A stretch of 64,000 nt of DNA from a bacterium (GTDB taxonomy: Bacteria; Methylomirabilota; Methylomirabilia; Methylomirabilales; 2-02-FULL-66-22), in NCBI GenBank assembly GCA_029580855.1, contig JAKPQH010000189.1, positions 62,001-126,000 of the forward strand, in the 5' to 3' direction. Shown piece after piece: positions 1 through 8,823 of this stretch (position 1 is its first letter; every line of letters starts with the position of its first letter). The position numbers and the translations under genes were made by a program. The notes beneath the pieces are model-generated. The model worked only from the letters and a program-made list of their open reading frames with translations. It was not told the DNA's origin and ran no database searches.

Positions 1-618
1 CGCGGCGTCCGTCCGCGTCAGGATACGGACCCCCGCGTCCGTCAAACGACGCTGGAGGATAGCTGCCGCCTCCTGGTCCAGCATCCGGGTGAGCAGCCGG
101 TCGGACGAGACCGCGATCGTCACCGAGACCCGGAGCTTGAGCAGCGCGTGGACCGTGAGGAGGCAGATGAGCCCGCCCCCCAGGATGACCGCATGTCGCA
201 CCCTCGGCAGTTCGTTGCGGATCCGCAGCGCATCGGCCATCGTCTTGAGCGCGGACACCCCAGGCATGGCGATCCCCTCGACGTTCGGGACCGCGGCCTT
301 GGACCCGGTGGCCACGAGGAGCCGATCGAAGGACAGACGGGACCCGTCGTCCAGCTCCAGGGCGTCGGCGCCAATCCCCACGGCCCGGCGGCCCAGGAGC
401 AGCCGCGCGCGCATCCGCTCGGCATAGCCGGCGGGTCGAAGCGACAGGTCGAGCCGCTCGCCGCTGACCAGATAGGGGAGCAGCACCCGCGAATACGCCG
501 GGATCGCCTCGTCGGCCACCAGCGTGACGGGGGATGTGTTATCCACGCGCCGCACCGCCTCCAGGGCCGCGAGACCGGCCGCGCTGTTACCGACGATGAC
601 GATGCGACGCTGCGACAC
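1..618 (-). CDS. FAD-dependent pyridine nucleotide-disulphide oxidoreductase, C-terminus cut by window edge (AorC-like?)
   Basis: Open frame from GTG at 618 to the window edge, absent from the ORF track; N-terminus reads (M)SQRRIVIVGNSAAGLAALEAVRRVD..., a GxGxxG-like FAD motif. Confidence 0.8.
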   Translation of the reverse strand, partial: MSQRRIVIVGNSAAGLAALEAVRRVDNTSPVTLVADEAIPAYSRVLLPYLVSGERLDLSLRPAGYAERMRARLLLGRRAVGIGADALELDDGSRLSFDRLLVATGSKAAVPNVEGIAMPGVSALKTMADALRIRNELPRVRHAVILGGGLICLLTVHALLKLRVSVTIAVSSDRLLTRMLDQEAAAILQRRLTDAGVRILTRTDAA

Positions 619-911
619 CGCTACTCCTTATGCGGGGTGACCAGACGACTACTCTCTTGCGTCAGTATTTTGCGGACAAATTGAGGCCCTCGGGATCGCC
701 CCGAGCCCGCCGGGCCCGCGGGCCAGCCGGTTTCGGGACGCCGTGGCCGCCCTGGCCCCACACGGTGCAGACACGCCCCTTTCACGGCGCGACGCGCCCC
801 ACAGGGGCGGCGGCGCCGGAACAAGGCTGGCCGGTTCTCGACGAGGCCCCAGGCGGGCGAGGAGCGATCCCGAGGGCCGGTCGAATTGTTCGCGCAGTTC
901 TGATTCGGACA

Positions 912-1379
912 CTAACCTTTCGCCGCCTCCACGATCCTCCGCGCGAAATCCCGCCCCTTGGGCACATCCGCCAACTGCGACTCCCGGAACTCCAGGGCGT
1001 GCGGCGTGCAGAAGCGCACGCACTCCGGATCGCCGTCGCAGGTATCGCACTTGGCGATCACCCCCGCCGCGGTGTCGAACGCGATCACGCCGAACGGACA
1101 GCCCAGCATGCACATGCGGCAGCCGATGCAGGCCTCCGGCACGAACCGCACCAGGCCGTCCCCCTGGACGAGGGCGCCCGCCGGACACACCTTGACGCAG
1201 GGCGCCGAGGCGCACTGGAAACACGCCAGGGGGACGTATTTGAACTCCTCGGCAAAGACGTGGATCCGGATACGGCTTTTGGACGGGGCAAAGGCGCCGG
1301 TCTTCACGAGCGAGCAGGCCAGCTCGCACATCCGGCAGTTGGTGCACTTGGTATGGTCCACGACGATCATGCGACTCAT
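912..1379 (-). CDS. 4Fe-4S ferredoxin-type subunit of aldehyde ferredoxin oxidoreductase
   Basis: 155 aa with several CxxCxxC clusters (CTNCRMCELAC, CIGCRMCMLGCPFG); start overlaps the AOR stop by ATGA. Confidence 0.88.
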   Translation of the reverse strand: MSRMIVVDHTKCTNCRMCELACSLVKTGAFAPSKSRIRIHVFAEEFKYVPLACFQCASAPCVKVCPAGALVQGDGLVRFVPEACIGCRMCMLGCPFGVIAFDTAAGVIAKCDTCDGDPECVRFCTPHALEFRESQLADVPKGRDFARRIVEAAKG

Positions 1380-3295
1380 CGGCCCTCTCCTTTGCCCGCC
1401 AGCTGTCCGACCACATCCGCCAGCCCCAGCTCCGTGAGTTTCGCCTCGGTGGGTGCGCCCGTTTCGCTCCAGCCGCGCAGCCGGTAGTACTCCTGGAGCG
1501 CGGCCTGGATGTCGCGATTGCCGACGACCTGTTCCCGCGACGCGCCGCCGCGCAGCCGCCGGGCCAGCTTGGCCGGCAGGCGGTCGTCGGCCGCGCCGCC
1601 GCTCTCCCGCACCGTGAAGACGCGTGCCAGATTATAGGCACGCTCGCCGATCGCCATCTCCTCCGCCAGGGTGAGATCGCTCCAGCCGGTCGCGGCGGCG
1701 AGCATCCCGGTGATCTCCTCGGTGTTCCGGATCCCGCCGACCGTCAGGCTCATAAAGGAGCACAGCGGCACGGTGTTGATAAACGACGTGTAGTCCTCCG
1801 CCAGGCGCACCGCCCGGGGCTTTCCCTCCAGGGTGAAGCGGTCCATGGCCTCCGTCACGCCGAGTTCGGGCCAGGCGTTGGGCACGGCGAGCGACGGGTC
1901 GTGAAACCCCTCCATGTGGTCCGCGCCGCGGGGCGCCGTCGCGTACGACAGGGCGAGCCCCTTCTTGCCCCGGGCCTCGTGCATCCCGAGCTCCAGCCCC
2001 TTGACCTCCACGGCGAGGTCCGACGCCCCGCGCCCCAGGACCGCCGCCGCCCGGCGCGCTCCCTCGGCGAGGAGATCACCGATCCCCTCGCGCCTGGCGA
2101 TCAGGTCCAGCAGTCGGACCATCGTCGGCGCGTCGCCCCAGGGCAGCGGGAAGCCGATCTCGCGCTCGGTCAGCAATCCCTTCTCAAAACACTCCATGGC
2201 GAACGCGATGGCCGAGCCCGCGCTGATGGTATCCAGGCCGTAGGCGTTGCAGCGCTGGTTCAGCAGCGCGATGGCCTCCAGATCGCGGTTCTCGCAGAGC
2301 GAGCCGAAGGAGGCCACGGTCTCGTACTCGGGCCCGCCGTATTCCGGCCGCACCCCGCCGAACGGCCCGCCCGGGACCCGCACGACGCGCGTGCAGCCCA
2401 CGGGGCACGACTGACAGGCGCGATGCCCGATGAGGATCGTGTTCTTCATGGCCGTGCCGCTGATCCGGTCGGCGTGCTCCCAGGTGCCGGTCTCCCAGTT
2501 CCGCGTCGGCAGAATCCCCATGCTGGAGAGATCCTCGACGCCGCCCGCGGTCCCCAGCGCGCCGGCGCTGGTGGGGCTGTCGCCCAGCCACGGGTGCTTC
2601 CGGATCTTGGCAAGGTCGGCGAGCGCATACTCCCGGAACTTCTTCGGGTCGGCCAGCGTGACCCGGCCGGTCCCGCGGATGGCGATGGCCTTCAGATTCT
2701 TCGCCCCCATCACGGCGCCCAAGCCGGTGCGGCCCGCCGCCCGGTCCGTATCGTTCATGATACAGGCGTACCGCACCCGCTTCTCCCCGGCCAGGCCGGT
2801 GCTGATGATCCGCGTCTCGGAGTCGCCCAGTTCCCTCTTGATCGTCTCCTCGACCTCGAGCGTTCCCCGCCCGGCCAGGTGCCTGGCCGGGCGGATCTCG
2901 ACACGGTCGTTGACGATCGATAGGTAGACCAGCTCCGCGGCCGCGCCCTGTACGACGATGCCGTCGTAGCCGGCGTACTTCAACTCGTGCGCCACGAAGC
3001 CGCCGGTGTAGGCCTCGCCGAAGCCGTCGGTGGCGGGCGATTTCCCCGCGACCACGAACCGGCCCGATCCCGGTGCGTACGTGCCCGTCAGCGGACCGGT
3101 CGCAAAGACCAGCCGGTTCGCCGGCCCGAAGGGATCGCACCCCGGGGGGGTCTCGTCCAGCAGGATGCGCGCGGCCATCCCCCGTCCACCGACGTACCGG
3201 CGCGCGCGCATCGCGTCCAGCGGTTCGACCCAGCTCTTGCCGCTGTCCAGATCCACCCTCAGCCATTGTCCCGCATACCCGTGCATGGCCCCCAC
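1376..3295 (-). CDS. Aldehyde:ferredoxin oxidoreductase family, tungsten/molybdopterin enzyme (start may be ATG 3286)
   Basis: 639 aa; MHGYAGQWLRVDLDSGK..., GGRGMAARIL, CQSCPVGCTR, typical AOR N- and C-terminal domains. Confidence 0.93.
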   Translation of the reverse strand: MGAMHGYAGQWLRVDLDSGKSWVEPLDAMRARRYVGGRGMAARILLDETPPGCDPFGPANRLVFATGPLTGTYAPGSGRFVVAGKSPATDGFGEAYTGGFVAHELKYAGYDGIVVQGAAAELVYLSIVNDRVEIRPARHLAGRGTLEVEETIKRELGDSETRIISTGLAGEKRVRYACIMNDTDRAAGRTGLGAVMGAKNLKAIAIRGTGRVTLADPKKFREYALADLAKIRKHPWLGDSPTSAGALGTAGGVEDLSSMGILPTRNWETGTWEHADRISGTAMKNTILIGHRACQSCPVGCTRVVRVPGGPFGGVRPEYGGPEYETVASFGSLCENRDLEAIALLNQRCNAYGLDTISAGSAIAFAMECFEKGLLTEREIGFPLPWGDAPTMVRLLDLIARREGIGDLLAEGARRAAAVLGRGASDLAVEVKGLELGMHEARGKKGLALSYATAPRGADHMEGFHDPSLAVPNAWPELGVTEAMDRFTLEGKPRAVRLAEDYTSFINTVPLCSFMSLTVGGIRNTEEITGMLAAATGWSDLTLAEEMAIGERAYNLARVFTVRESGGAADDRLPAKLARRLRGGASREQVVGNRDIQAALQEYYRLRGWSETGAPTEAKLTELGLADVVGQLAGKGEGR

Positions 3296-3354
3296 CTTTC
3301 TCTATCCGCTCGCCTATCCCATGGCGGTCATTCTACCGAAACCCATGGCGCCGA

Positions 3355-3374
3355 CAACACGGAACACCGTGTTG
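3355..3374. promoter_or_regulatory. Perfect 8-bp inverted repeat CAACACGG-aaca-CCGTGTTG
   Basis: Read directly, in the gap between the HdrB-like gene and AOR; operator or attenuator possible. Confidence 0.4.
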
Positions 3375-3441
3375 TGCTGGACGCCGGTCAAGCCCCCGAT
3401 GGGTATCCCGGGTGCCCGCGGCGCCAAACGAACCGGACGCA

Positions 3442-4248
3442 TTACACGTCATCGTCCAGCCCCAACGCAGCCGGGCTGACCCCGAGCGCCAGCCCGAGCA
3501 CCTGGGGGTAGAGTATCACGCGCAACCCCTCGGGGGCGGCCGGGGCGAGCTGATCCTGACACCAGGGACAGGCCGTGCAGAGCCAGCCCGCGCCGGCGTC
3601 CCGCGCGTCGGCAAGCTTCGCGGTGCGCAGACGATCCGCCAGCACCGGGCTGCCGGCAGCAATGGGCGCGCCGCAGCATTCGAGGCGCCGCGGCCACTCC
3701 ACGGTCCGTGCCCCCGCGGCGGCCAGCAGGCGCTCGAAGACCGTCGGGGCGTGGGGGTTGTCCAGCGCGACCACGTCGCTCGGACGCAGGGCGTGGCAGC
3801 CGTAGTGGGCCGCCACCCTGCGATCGCCTTGCGGCTTCTTCACCCGCGCCGCGATCGCCTCCGGCCCGATTGCCTTTGCCAGCAGGTCGAGCAGGTGATG
3901 GACGCCGGCCGAGGGCTCGAGGGCGAGACCTTCCTCGGCGAGCGCCGCGGCGACGAAGGTCCGCGCCGCCGGGTCGCCCGCAAGGAGGTGCTGTGCGAAC
4001 CGGAGGCTCCCGTAGCAGCACTGGCACAGCGTCAGCACCTCGAGCCGGCGCGCCGCCGCCAGCGCTAGGTTGCGCGCCGCGAGCAGCAGGTAGGCGTCGA
4101 GGCGCAGGCTGCGCTGCGGATAGCCGCAGCAGCCGAAGTCGAGCCCAACCAGCTCCACGCCCAGCCTCGCCAGCACCGCGCGCGCCGAGGTCTCGTAGGC
4201 CGGCACGGCCGCCGGGATCTTGCAGCCGACGAACAGCGCGACTCTCAT
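3442..4248 (-). CDS. HdrB-like CCG-domain protein (heterodisulfide reductase subunit B / GlpC C-terminal type)
   Basis: ATG 4248 gives MRVALFVGCKIPAAVPAYETSA...GCCGYPQRS...LCQCCYG...ECCGAPI...CTACPWCQ, two CCG motifs; the longer ORF-track start (810 aa) is out-of-frame antisense extension. Confidence 0.87.
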   Translation of the reverse strand: MRVALFVGCKIPAAVPAYETSARAVLARLGVELVGLDFGCCGYPQRSLRLDAYLLLAARNLALAAARRLEVLTLCQCCYGSLRFAQHLLAGDPAARTFVAAALAEEGLALEPSAGVHHLLDLLAKAIGPEAIAARVKKPQGDRRVAAHYGCHALRPSDVVALDNPHAPTVFERLLAAAGARTVEWPRRLECCGAPIAAGSPVLADRLRTAKLADARDAGAGWLCTACPWCQDQLAPAAPEGLRVILYPQVLGLALGVSPAALGLDDDV

Positions 4249-5933
4249 GTCGCCCCGTGTCCCTGAAGGGCGGCCTGCGTCGGACGCGGGAGCGCGCCCA
4301 GGCGTTCGTAGCCGCGGTTTCTGAGCTCGTAGAGGACCTCGGTGACGCGGATGCCGGCGGGGCAGTGCTCCTGACACTGGTAGCAGGTCGCGCAGTCCCA
4401 GACCATGCGCGAGCCCACCGCGAGATCCGCGAGACCGAGGCGGAGGAGGTTCATCACCTTCTGCGGCGTGGCATCCACCCCGCTCACCCGATCGGAGTGG
4501 GCCACCACCGGGCAGACGTTGGTGCAGGTCTGGCACTGCACGCACGCCGAGTAGGTATGGCGGTCGGCGGTGAGCGACGTGTAGCGCGGCAGCGCCGAGC
4601 GGGCGGGCGCCGGGGCCGCGGCCAGCCGATCGGCCCACACCGCGGCGGCGGTCGCCTTCACCCACTCCGGGGCCGGCGGCTCGCCCCGCCGGCGGAGCGC
4701 CGCCTGGCCGGCCGACCACAGGTCGTCGAGCCGGAGCCCCAGCGGACAGCCCGCCGTGCAGCGGCCGCAGTCGCTGCAGGCGTAGACGCCCTCGGCGAGA
4801 CGGGCGTACCCCGAGCCGCGGTCGTGCCCGCCGCGCGCCACGGCCCGCAGGGCGTCCAGTTTGGCGGCGGGCAGTACCGTGGCGTTGGCCAGCAGGGACG
4901 CCAGCGGCGCCACGGAGCAGCGCTCGTCGCAGAGCCCGCAGCGGACACAGGCGTCGAGCGCCAGGGTGCGCCGCGTCCGTCGATTCGGATCCGCCGGCGG
5001 CACGGTTCCGGCCCCGGCGAGCAGCGCCACGGGTGCGGACACCACGTGGAAGGCGCGCCCGAATGGGAGGTAGGCGACGGCCAGCACGCAGAGCAGTTGA
5101 TGCAGCCGCAGCAGCCACACCTCCGCCCCCCGGGAGGCGAGACCCGGGGCGATGCCGCCGAGGACGCGGGACAGCGACCAGGACACCGCGGCGGCCTGCG
5201 GGCGGGCATGACACGCGGCGCACGCCGCCTGGTGGACCGCCTCGCCCGCGGCCAGCTGCGCGGGACCCGGCGCCGCGGTCGGCGGCGGGAAGACGACACC
5301 GTACTCCGCACCCCAGTAGGCCCGCAGCGCCGCCGCCTCGGCGTCGCTCACGCCGGCGTAGTCCCGCAGCATCCGCTCGAAGGCTGGCGCCGATGTGATC
5401 TTGACCGCGCCCAGGACAAAGCCGCTCACGACGATGCCCAGCACGATGACCACGAAGAACGGATCGCGCCGCCGCGGCACAGGCAGGCGTCCCCGTGCGG
5501 CGCGGCGCCGCCCGCTGCCCAGGGCAACGCCGAGGAGGACCAGGAACCCCAACAGATCCCGCAGCCAGAGCCACGGGTTGAGGGTCGGCATGTAATCGGC
5601 TGCGATCCGGACCGCGACCACATCGCCGAGCGCGTGGAGACAGACGAGGCCTGTGAAGCCGACGAACAGCAGGAAGTGCGCTGCCCCGCGGACCGGATCC
5701 CGCGTCCAGAGGCGGCGCTGACCGAGCACGTCGAGGAGGAGGGCCGAGAACGCGCGCCGGGCGCGCTTCCCGTGGGGGCCGTGCGCCAGACTCGCCAGCA
5801 AGGCGCCGGCGCGCTCGCGCGGGGACGACGGGGCGTCGGACAGGTCGCGGCGCAGCCACCCCGCCATGCGCCACAGGCCCCCCGCCGCGGCGGCCGCCGA
5901 GGCGGCGGTGACGGCCCAGCCGAAGCCCGTCAC
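4245..5933 (-). CDS. Membrane cytochrome b / single heme c / iron-sulfur (GlpC/HdrC-like) fusion protein
   Basis: GTG 5933 overlaps upstream stop; hydrophobic N-half, CAACH heme motif, then CVRCGLCDERC, CSDCGRCTAGCP, CVQCQTCTNVCP and CATCYQCQEHCP clusters. Confidence 0.82.
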   Translation of the reverse strand: MTGFGWAVTAASAAAAAGGLWRMAGWLRRDLSDAPSSPRERAGALLASLAHGPHGKRARRAFSALLLDVLGQRRLWTRDPVRGAAHFLLFVGFTGLVCLHALGDVVAVRIAADYMPTLNPWLWLRDLLGFLVLLGVALGSGRRRAARGRLPVPRRRDPFFVVIVLGIVVSGFVLGAVKITSAPAFERMLRDYAGVSDAEAAALRAYWGAEYGVVFPPPTAAPGPAQLAAGEAVHQAACAACHARPQAAAVSWSLSRVLGGIAPGLASRGAEVWLLRLHQLLCVLAVAYLPFGRAFHVVSAPVALLAGAGTVPPADPNRRTRRTLALDACVRCGLCDERCSVAPLASLLANATVLPAAKLDALRAVARGGHDRGSGYARLAEGVYACSDCGRCTAGCPLGLRLDDLWSAGQAALRRRGEPPAPEWVKATAAAVWADRLAAAPAPARSALPRYTSLTADRHTYSACVQCQTCTNVCPVVAHSDRVSGVDATPQKVMNLLRLGLADLAVGSRMVWDCATCYQCQEHCPAGIRVTEVLYELRNRGYERLGALPRPTQAALQGHGAT

Positions 5934-7219
5934 GAGACGCTCCGCGCAGGGCCGAGCTCGTCCGCGAGACGCGCGACCGCCGCGGCGGCCGTGCCGACGG
6001 CCAGCCCGGCCCCGCATTTCATCCGCGCCCAGTCGTGGTGCGCGAGGATGGTGCCCACCGCGAAGAGTCGCGGGTGCACCACGGCGCCGCGGCCGTCGCA
6101 GGCGCGAAACCCGTCGTCCGTCTCGACCCCGGCGCGGTTGAGCGCGTGACCCCGCGGATCGAAGAGGTCGGTCCGGTGCCAGTCGGCGCGCGTCGCCGGC
6201 TGCGCGACGTGCAGGTCCAGCAGCGGCTCGCGCACCCGCGCGCGGTCTGCGGTGAGCCCCTGCCCCATGAACCGGCCCGTCGCCAGGATCACGGCGCGGG
6301 CGCGGAGCGCCACGGGGGCCGGCGTTGCGGCGACGGAGAGCGCGAACTCGTCGCCCATCCGCTGGACGGCGACCACCCGCCCGTGCACCCGCCGGTCTAC
6401 CCCGCGCGCCGCCACCGCCCGCTCCAGCGCGTTCTTCAGCCGGAGGCCCGGCACCGATGTGGGCATGGTCGGCACCTCGAAGATCGGCACGCCCAGCGCC
6501 TCGGTCAAGTCCGCGGCGGCGCGGGCGCTCCGCGTGATCCCGAGCACCGCCGGCAGACCCACGGCGCGCGCGTCGCCGAGGTGCGGCCGGATGAGGTCCG
6601 CCAGCCGCTCGCGCGTCGCCCGGTCCTCGAGCGCCAGCGCGATGTGGGCGGCGTAAACTTCCCCGGCGACCCCGGGGGCCGGAAACGTGAGCCGCAGGGT
6701 ACGCAGGTGAGGCCAGCGCCCCCCGACGCCGGCCGCGAGGGCCTTGGCGCTGTACTCGCGCAGCCCGTCGAAATCCACCAAGAGGCAGGGCACCCCCGCG
6801 GCCAGAGCCGCGGCGCCGGGCTGCATCGTCCGCGGCAGGCAGTAGGTCGATTTCACGGTGCCGACGCCGGTGAGCACCTGGTGGTTGCGCTCCCCGGGCG
6901 CCGTGTAGGCCAGCCCCGCCTCGTCCAGCGTCGCCGCCAGCTCGCCGAACGCCGCGCGCACCTGGGCCGCCGCGAGCTTCGTGTACGGATGGTCGGGCAG
7001 GTCGCGGCGCAGCGCCTCAAAGCCGGCCCAGGGGTCGATCCAACCCCGCGCCTCCGCCATCGGGTGAACCCCCAGCAGATCGAGAAGCCCGCTGGCGAAC
7101 AGGAGCGCCCCGGCGTTGCCCACCTGTACCACGCGCAAACCCCGGTTGGCGGCGAACACGGCCGCACTCATCCCCGCCAGCCCCGCGCCGACGACGGCGA
7201 CGTCGTGCGTCGCGCTCAT
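5930..7219 (-). CDS. glpB: Anaerobic glycerol-3-phosphate dehydrogenase subunit B
   Basis: MSATHDVAVVGAGLAGMSAAVFAANRGLRVVQV..., GlpB-like FAD protein, ATGA overlap with glpA. Confidence 0.85.
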   Translation of the reverse strand: MSATHDVAVVGAGLAGMSAAVFAANRGLRVVQVGNAGALLFASGLLDLLGVHPMAEARGWIDPWAGFEALRRDLPDHPYTKLAAAQVRAAFGELAATLDEAGLAYTAPGERNHQVLTGVGTVKSTYCLPRTMQPGAAALAAGVPCLLVDFDGLREYSAKALAAGVGGRWPHLRTLRLTFPAPGVAGEVYAAHIALALEDRATRERLADLIRPHLGDARAVGLPAVLGITRSARAAADLTEALGVPIFEVPTMPTSVPGLRLKNALERAVAARGVDRRVHGRVVAVQRMGDEFALSVAATPAPVALRARAVILATGRFMGQGLTADRARVREPLLDLHVAQPATRADWHRTDLFDPRGHALNRAGVETDDGFRACDGRGAVVHPRLFAVGTILAHHDWARMKCGAGLAVGTAAAAVARLADELGPARSVS

Positions 7220-8781
7220 GGCCGCGCCGCCCTCCGCTCGGTCAGCTCGCAGCCGTGCAGGCCGCAGTGGATCGCCTCGGCCAACTCGGCCTGCGCCAGC
7301 TGCTCGCCCCACAGGACCGCGTGCTGACCGCGCCAGCGCTCTCGGAAGAACTCGCGCTGCTCGCGCAGGCCCTCCGCGCCCCGGAGCGCCCCCCGCTCGT
7401 AGAGGTGCGCGATGACCCGCACGGCGCAGAACGTGCCCTGGCAGGCCCCCTTGCCGAGGCGGCTGCGCAGGGCGAGGTCGGCGAGGGCCCCCTCGTGTCC
7501 GTCGGACTCCAGCGCCGCCGCCACGCTGTCCAGGGCGCGCCGCGAAACCATCTCGCACTCGCACAGGAGCGCGTCGTCGGGGGCCTGCGCGCGCATCCAG
7601 GCCTGCGGCCCGAAGCCGGGTTCGGTCCACTCGCCCCCGGCGGTCGGGGTCAGCGGCTCGCTGCGGGTGCGGCACGGCGCCGACACGCCGAGGCGCGCGC
7701 AGACCAGGTCGGCCGTGCGCTCGGCCATCAGGCGGCAGGTGGTGAGCTTGCCCCCGGTGATGGTGACAAGATTGGCCACCCCCTCGCGCCCATGATCCAG
7801 GAGGGCGAAGCCGCGACTGACGCCGCGCCCGTCCACGGCGGGCCCGGCGGCGACCAGCGGTCGCACCCCGGCATAGGCGCGGATGCAGCGCGCCTGCTGC
7901 AACGCCGGCAGCAGCGCCGCGGCTCCCTCGACAATGAGGTCGACTTCGGGCACCGTCGGCCGCACATCCTCCAGATCGTCGATCGTCAGCGAGGTCGTCC
8001 CCGCGATCGAGACCGTGCCGCCGGGCATGATGATGTCCGCATCGCCGGGCGGCCGCAGGCGGTTCAGGACGCGATGGGCCAGGCGCGTGTGGGTGACGAC
8101 GAGGGTGCCCTTGGAATAGAGCATCGGCACGTCGACCCCGGCGAGCTGCGCCACGCCCCGCGCCCACGCCCCCGCGGCGTTGACGACAACATCCGCGCCG
8201 AGCGTGCGCTCCTCGCCGGTCCGGCTCTGGCGCAGGCGCACGGCGGCAATCCTGCCGCCGTCGCGCTCGAAGCCGACCACCCCCGTGCGGCGCACGAGCC
8301 GCGCGCCGTACCGCTCCGCCTGGACCATCATCTGGAGCGAGAGCCCGAACGGGTCGATCGAGGCATCCGGAACCAGGTAGGCGGCGATGGCGCGGGGCGA
8401 GAGGGACGGCTCCATCTCGCGCGCCTCGTTCAACGGGACCGGGCGGACGCCGATCCCGCTCGTCGCGCACAGACCGGGGAAGTCGGCGATGTAGCGCTCG
8501 TCGTCGCCGGCCACGGCCACGAACAGGCCGCCCGTGTCCTCGATGCACTGTGGCGCCAGCCGCTTCAACAGCTCGCCCTCGACCCGACACTCGGCCGCCG
8601 CCTCTGCGTCGCGCGCGACATACCGGGCCCCGCTGTGCAGCAGACCGTGATTGCGCCCGGAGGCGCCCGCGTTCAGGTCATCGCGCTCGACCAGAACGCA
8701 GGCGACGCCCCGCAGCGCCAGGTCCCGCGCCACCGCGGTCCCCGTCGCACCGCCGCCGATGATGAGAACCTGGGTATCCAT
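7216..8781 (-). CDS. glpA: Anaerobic glycerol-3-phosphate dehydrogenase subunit A
   Basis: 521 aa; MDTQVLIIGGGATGTAVARDLALRGVACVLVERDDLNAGASGRNHGLLHSGARYV..., C-terminal BFD-like Fe-S region (CECE...GACQGTFCAVR). Confidence 0.92.
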   Translation of the reverse strand: MDTQVLIIGGGATGTAVARDLALRGVACVLVERDDLNAGASGRNHGLLHSGARYVARDAEAAAECRVEGELLKRLAPQCIEDTGGLFVAVAGDDERYIADFPGLCATSGIGVRPVPLNEAREMEPSLSPRAIAAYLVPDASIDPFGLSLQMMVQAERYGARLVRRTGVVGFERDGGRIAAVRLRQSRTGEERTLGADVVVNAAGAWARGVAQLAGVDVPMLYSKGTLVVTHTRLAHRVLNRLRPPGDADIIMPGGTVSIAGTTSLTIDDLEDVRPTVPEVDLIVEGAAALLPALQQARCIRAYAGVRPLVAAGPAVDGRGVSRGFALLDHGREGVANLVTITGGKLTTCRLMAERTADLVCARLGVSAPCRTRSEPLTPTAGGEWTEPGFGPQAWMRAQAPDDALLCECEMVSRRALDSVAAALESDGHEGALADLALRSRLGKGACQGTFCAVRVIAHLYERGALRGAEGLREQREFFRERWRGQHAVLWGEQLAQAELAEAIHCGLHGCELTERRAARP

Positions 8782-8823
8782 CGCGGGAGATGGGCCTTTG
8801 TCAGCAGCCTTCCACGGGATGAA

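Noticed and set aside
3442-5874. N-terminal 540 aa of the 810-aa minus ORF upstream of the HdrB-like domain
   Set aside because: Out-of-frame extension through the downstream-overlapping Fe-S gene; true start is ATG 4248.
3708-6149. 813-aa plus-strand ORF
   Set aside because: Antisense shadow of the HdrB-like and cytochrome/Fe-S genes; Arg/Pro-rich low-complexity translation typical of GC-rich shadow frames.
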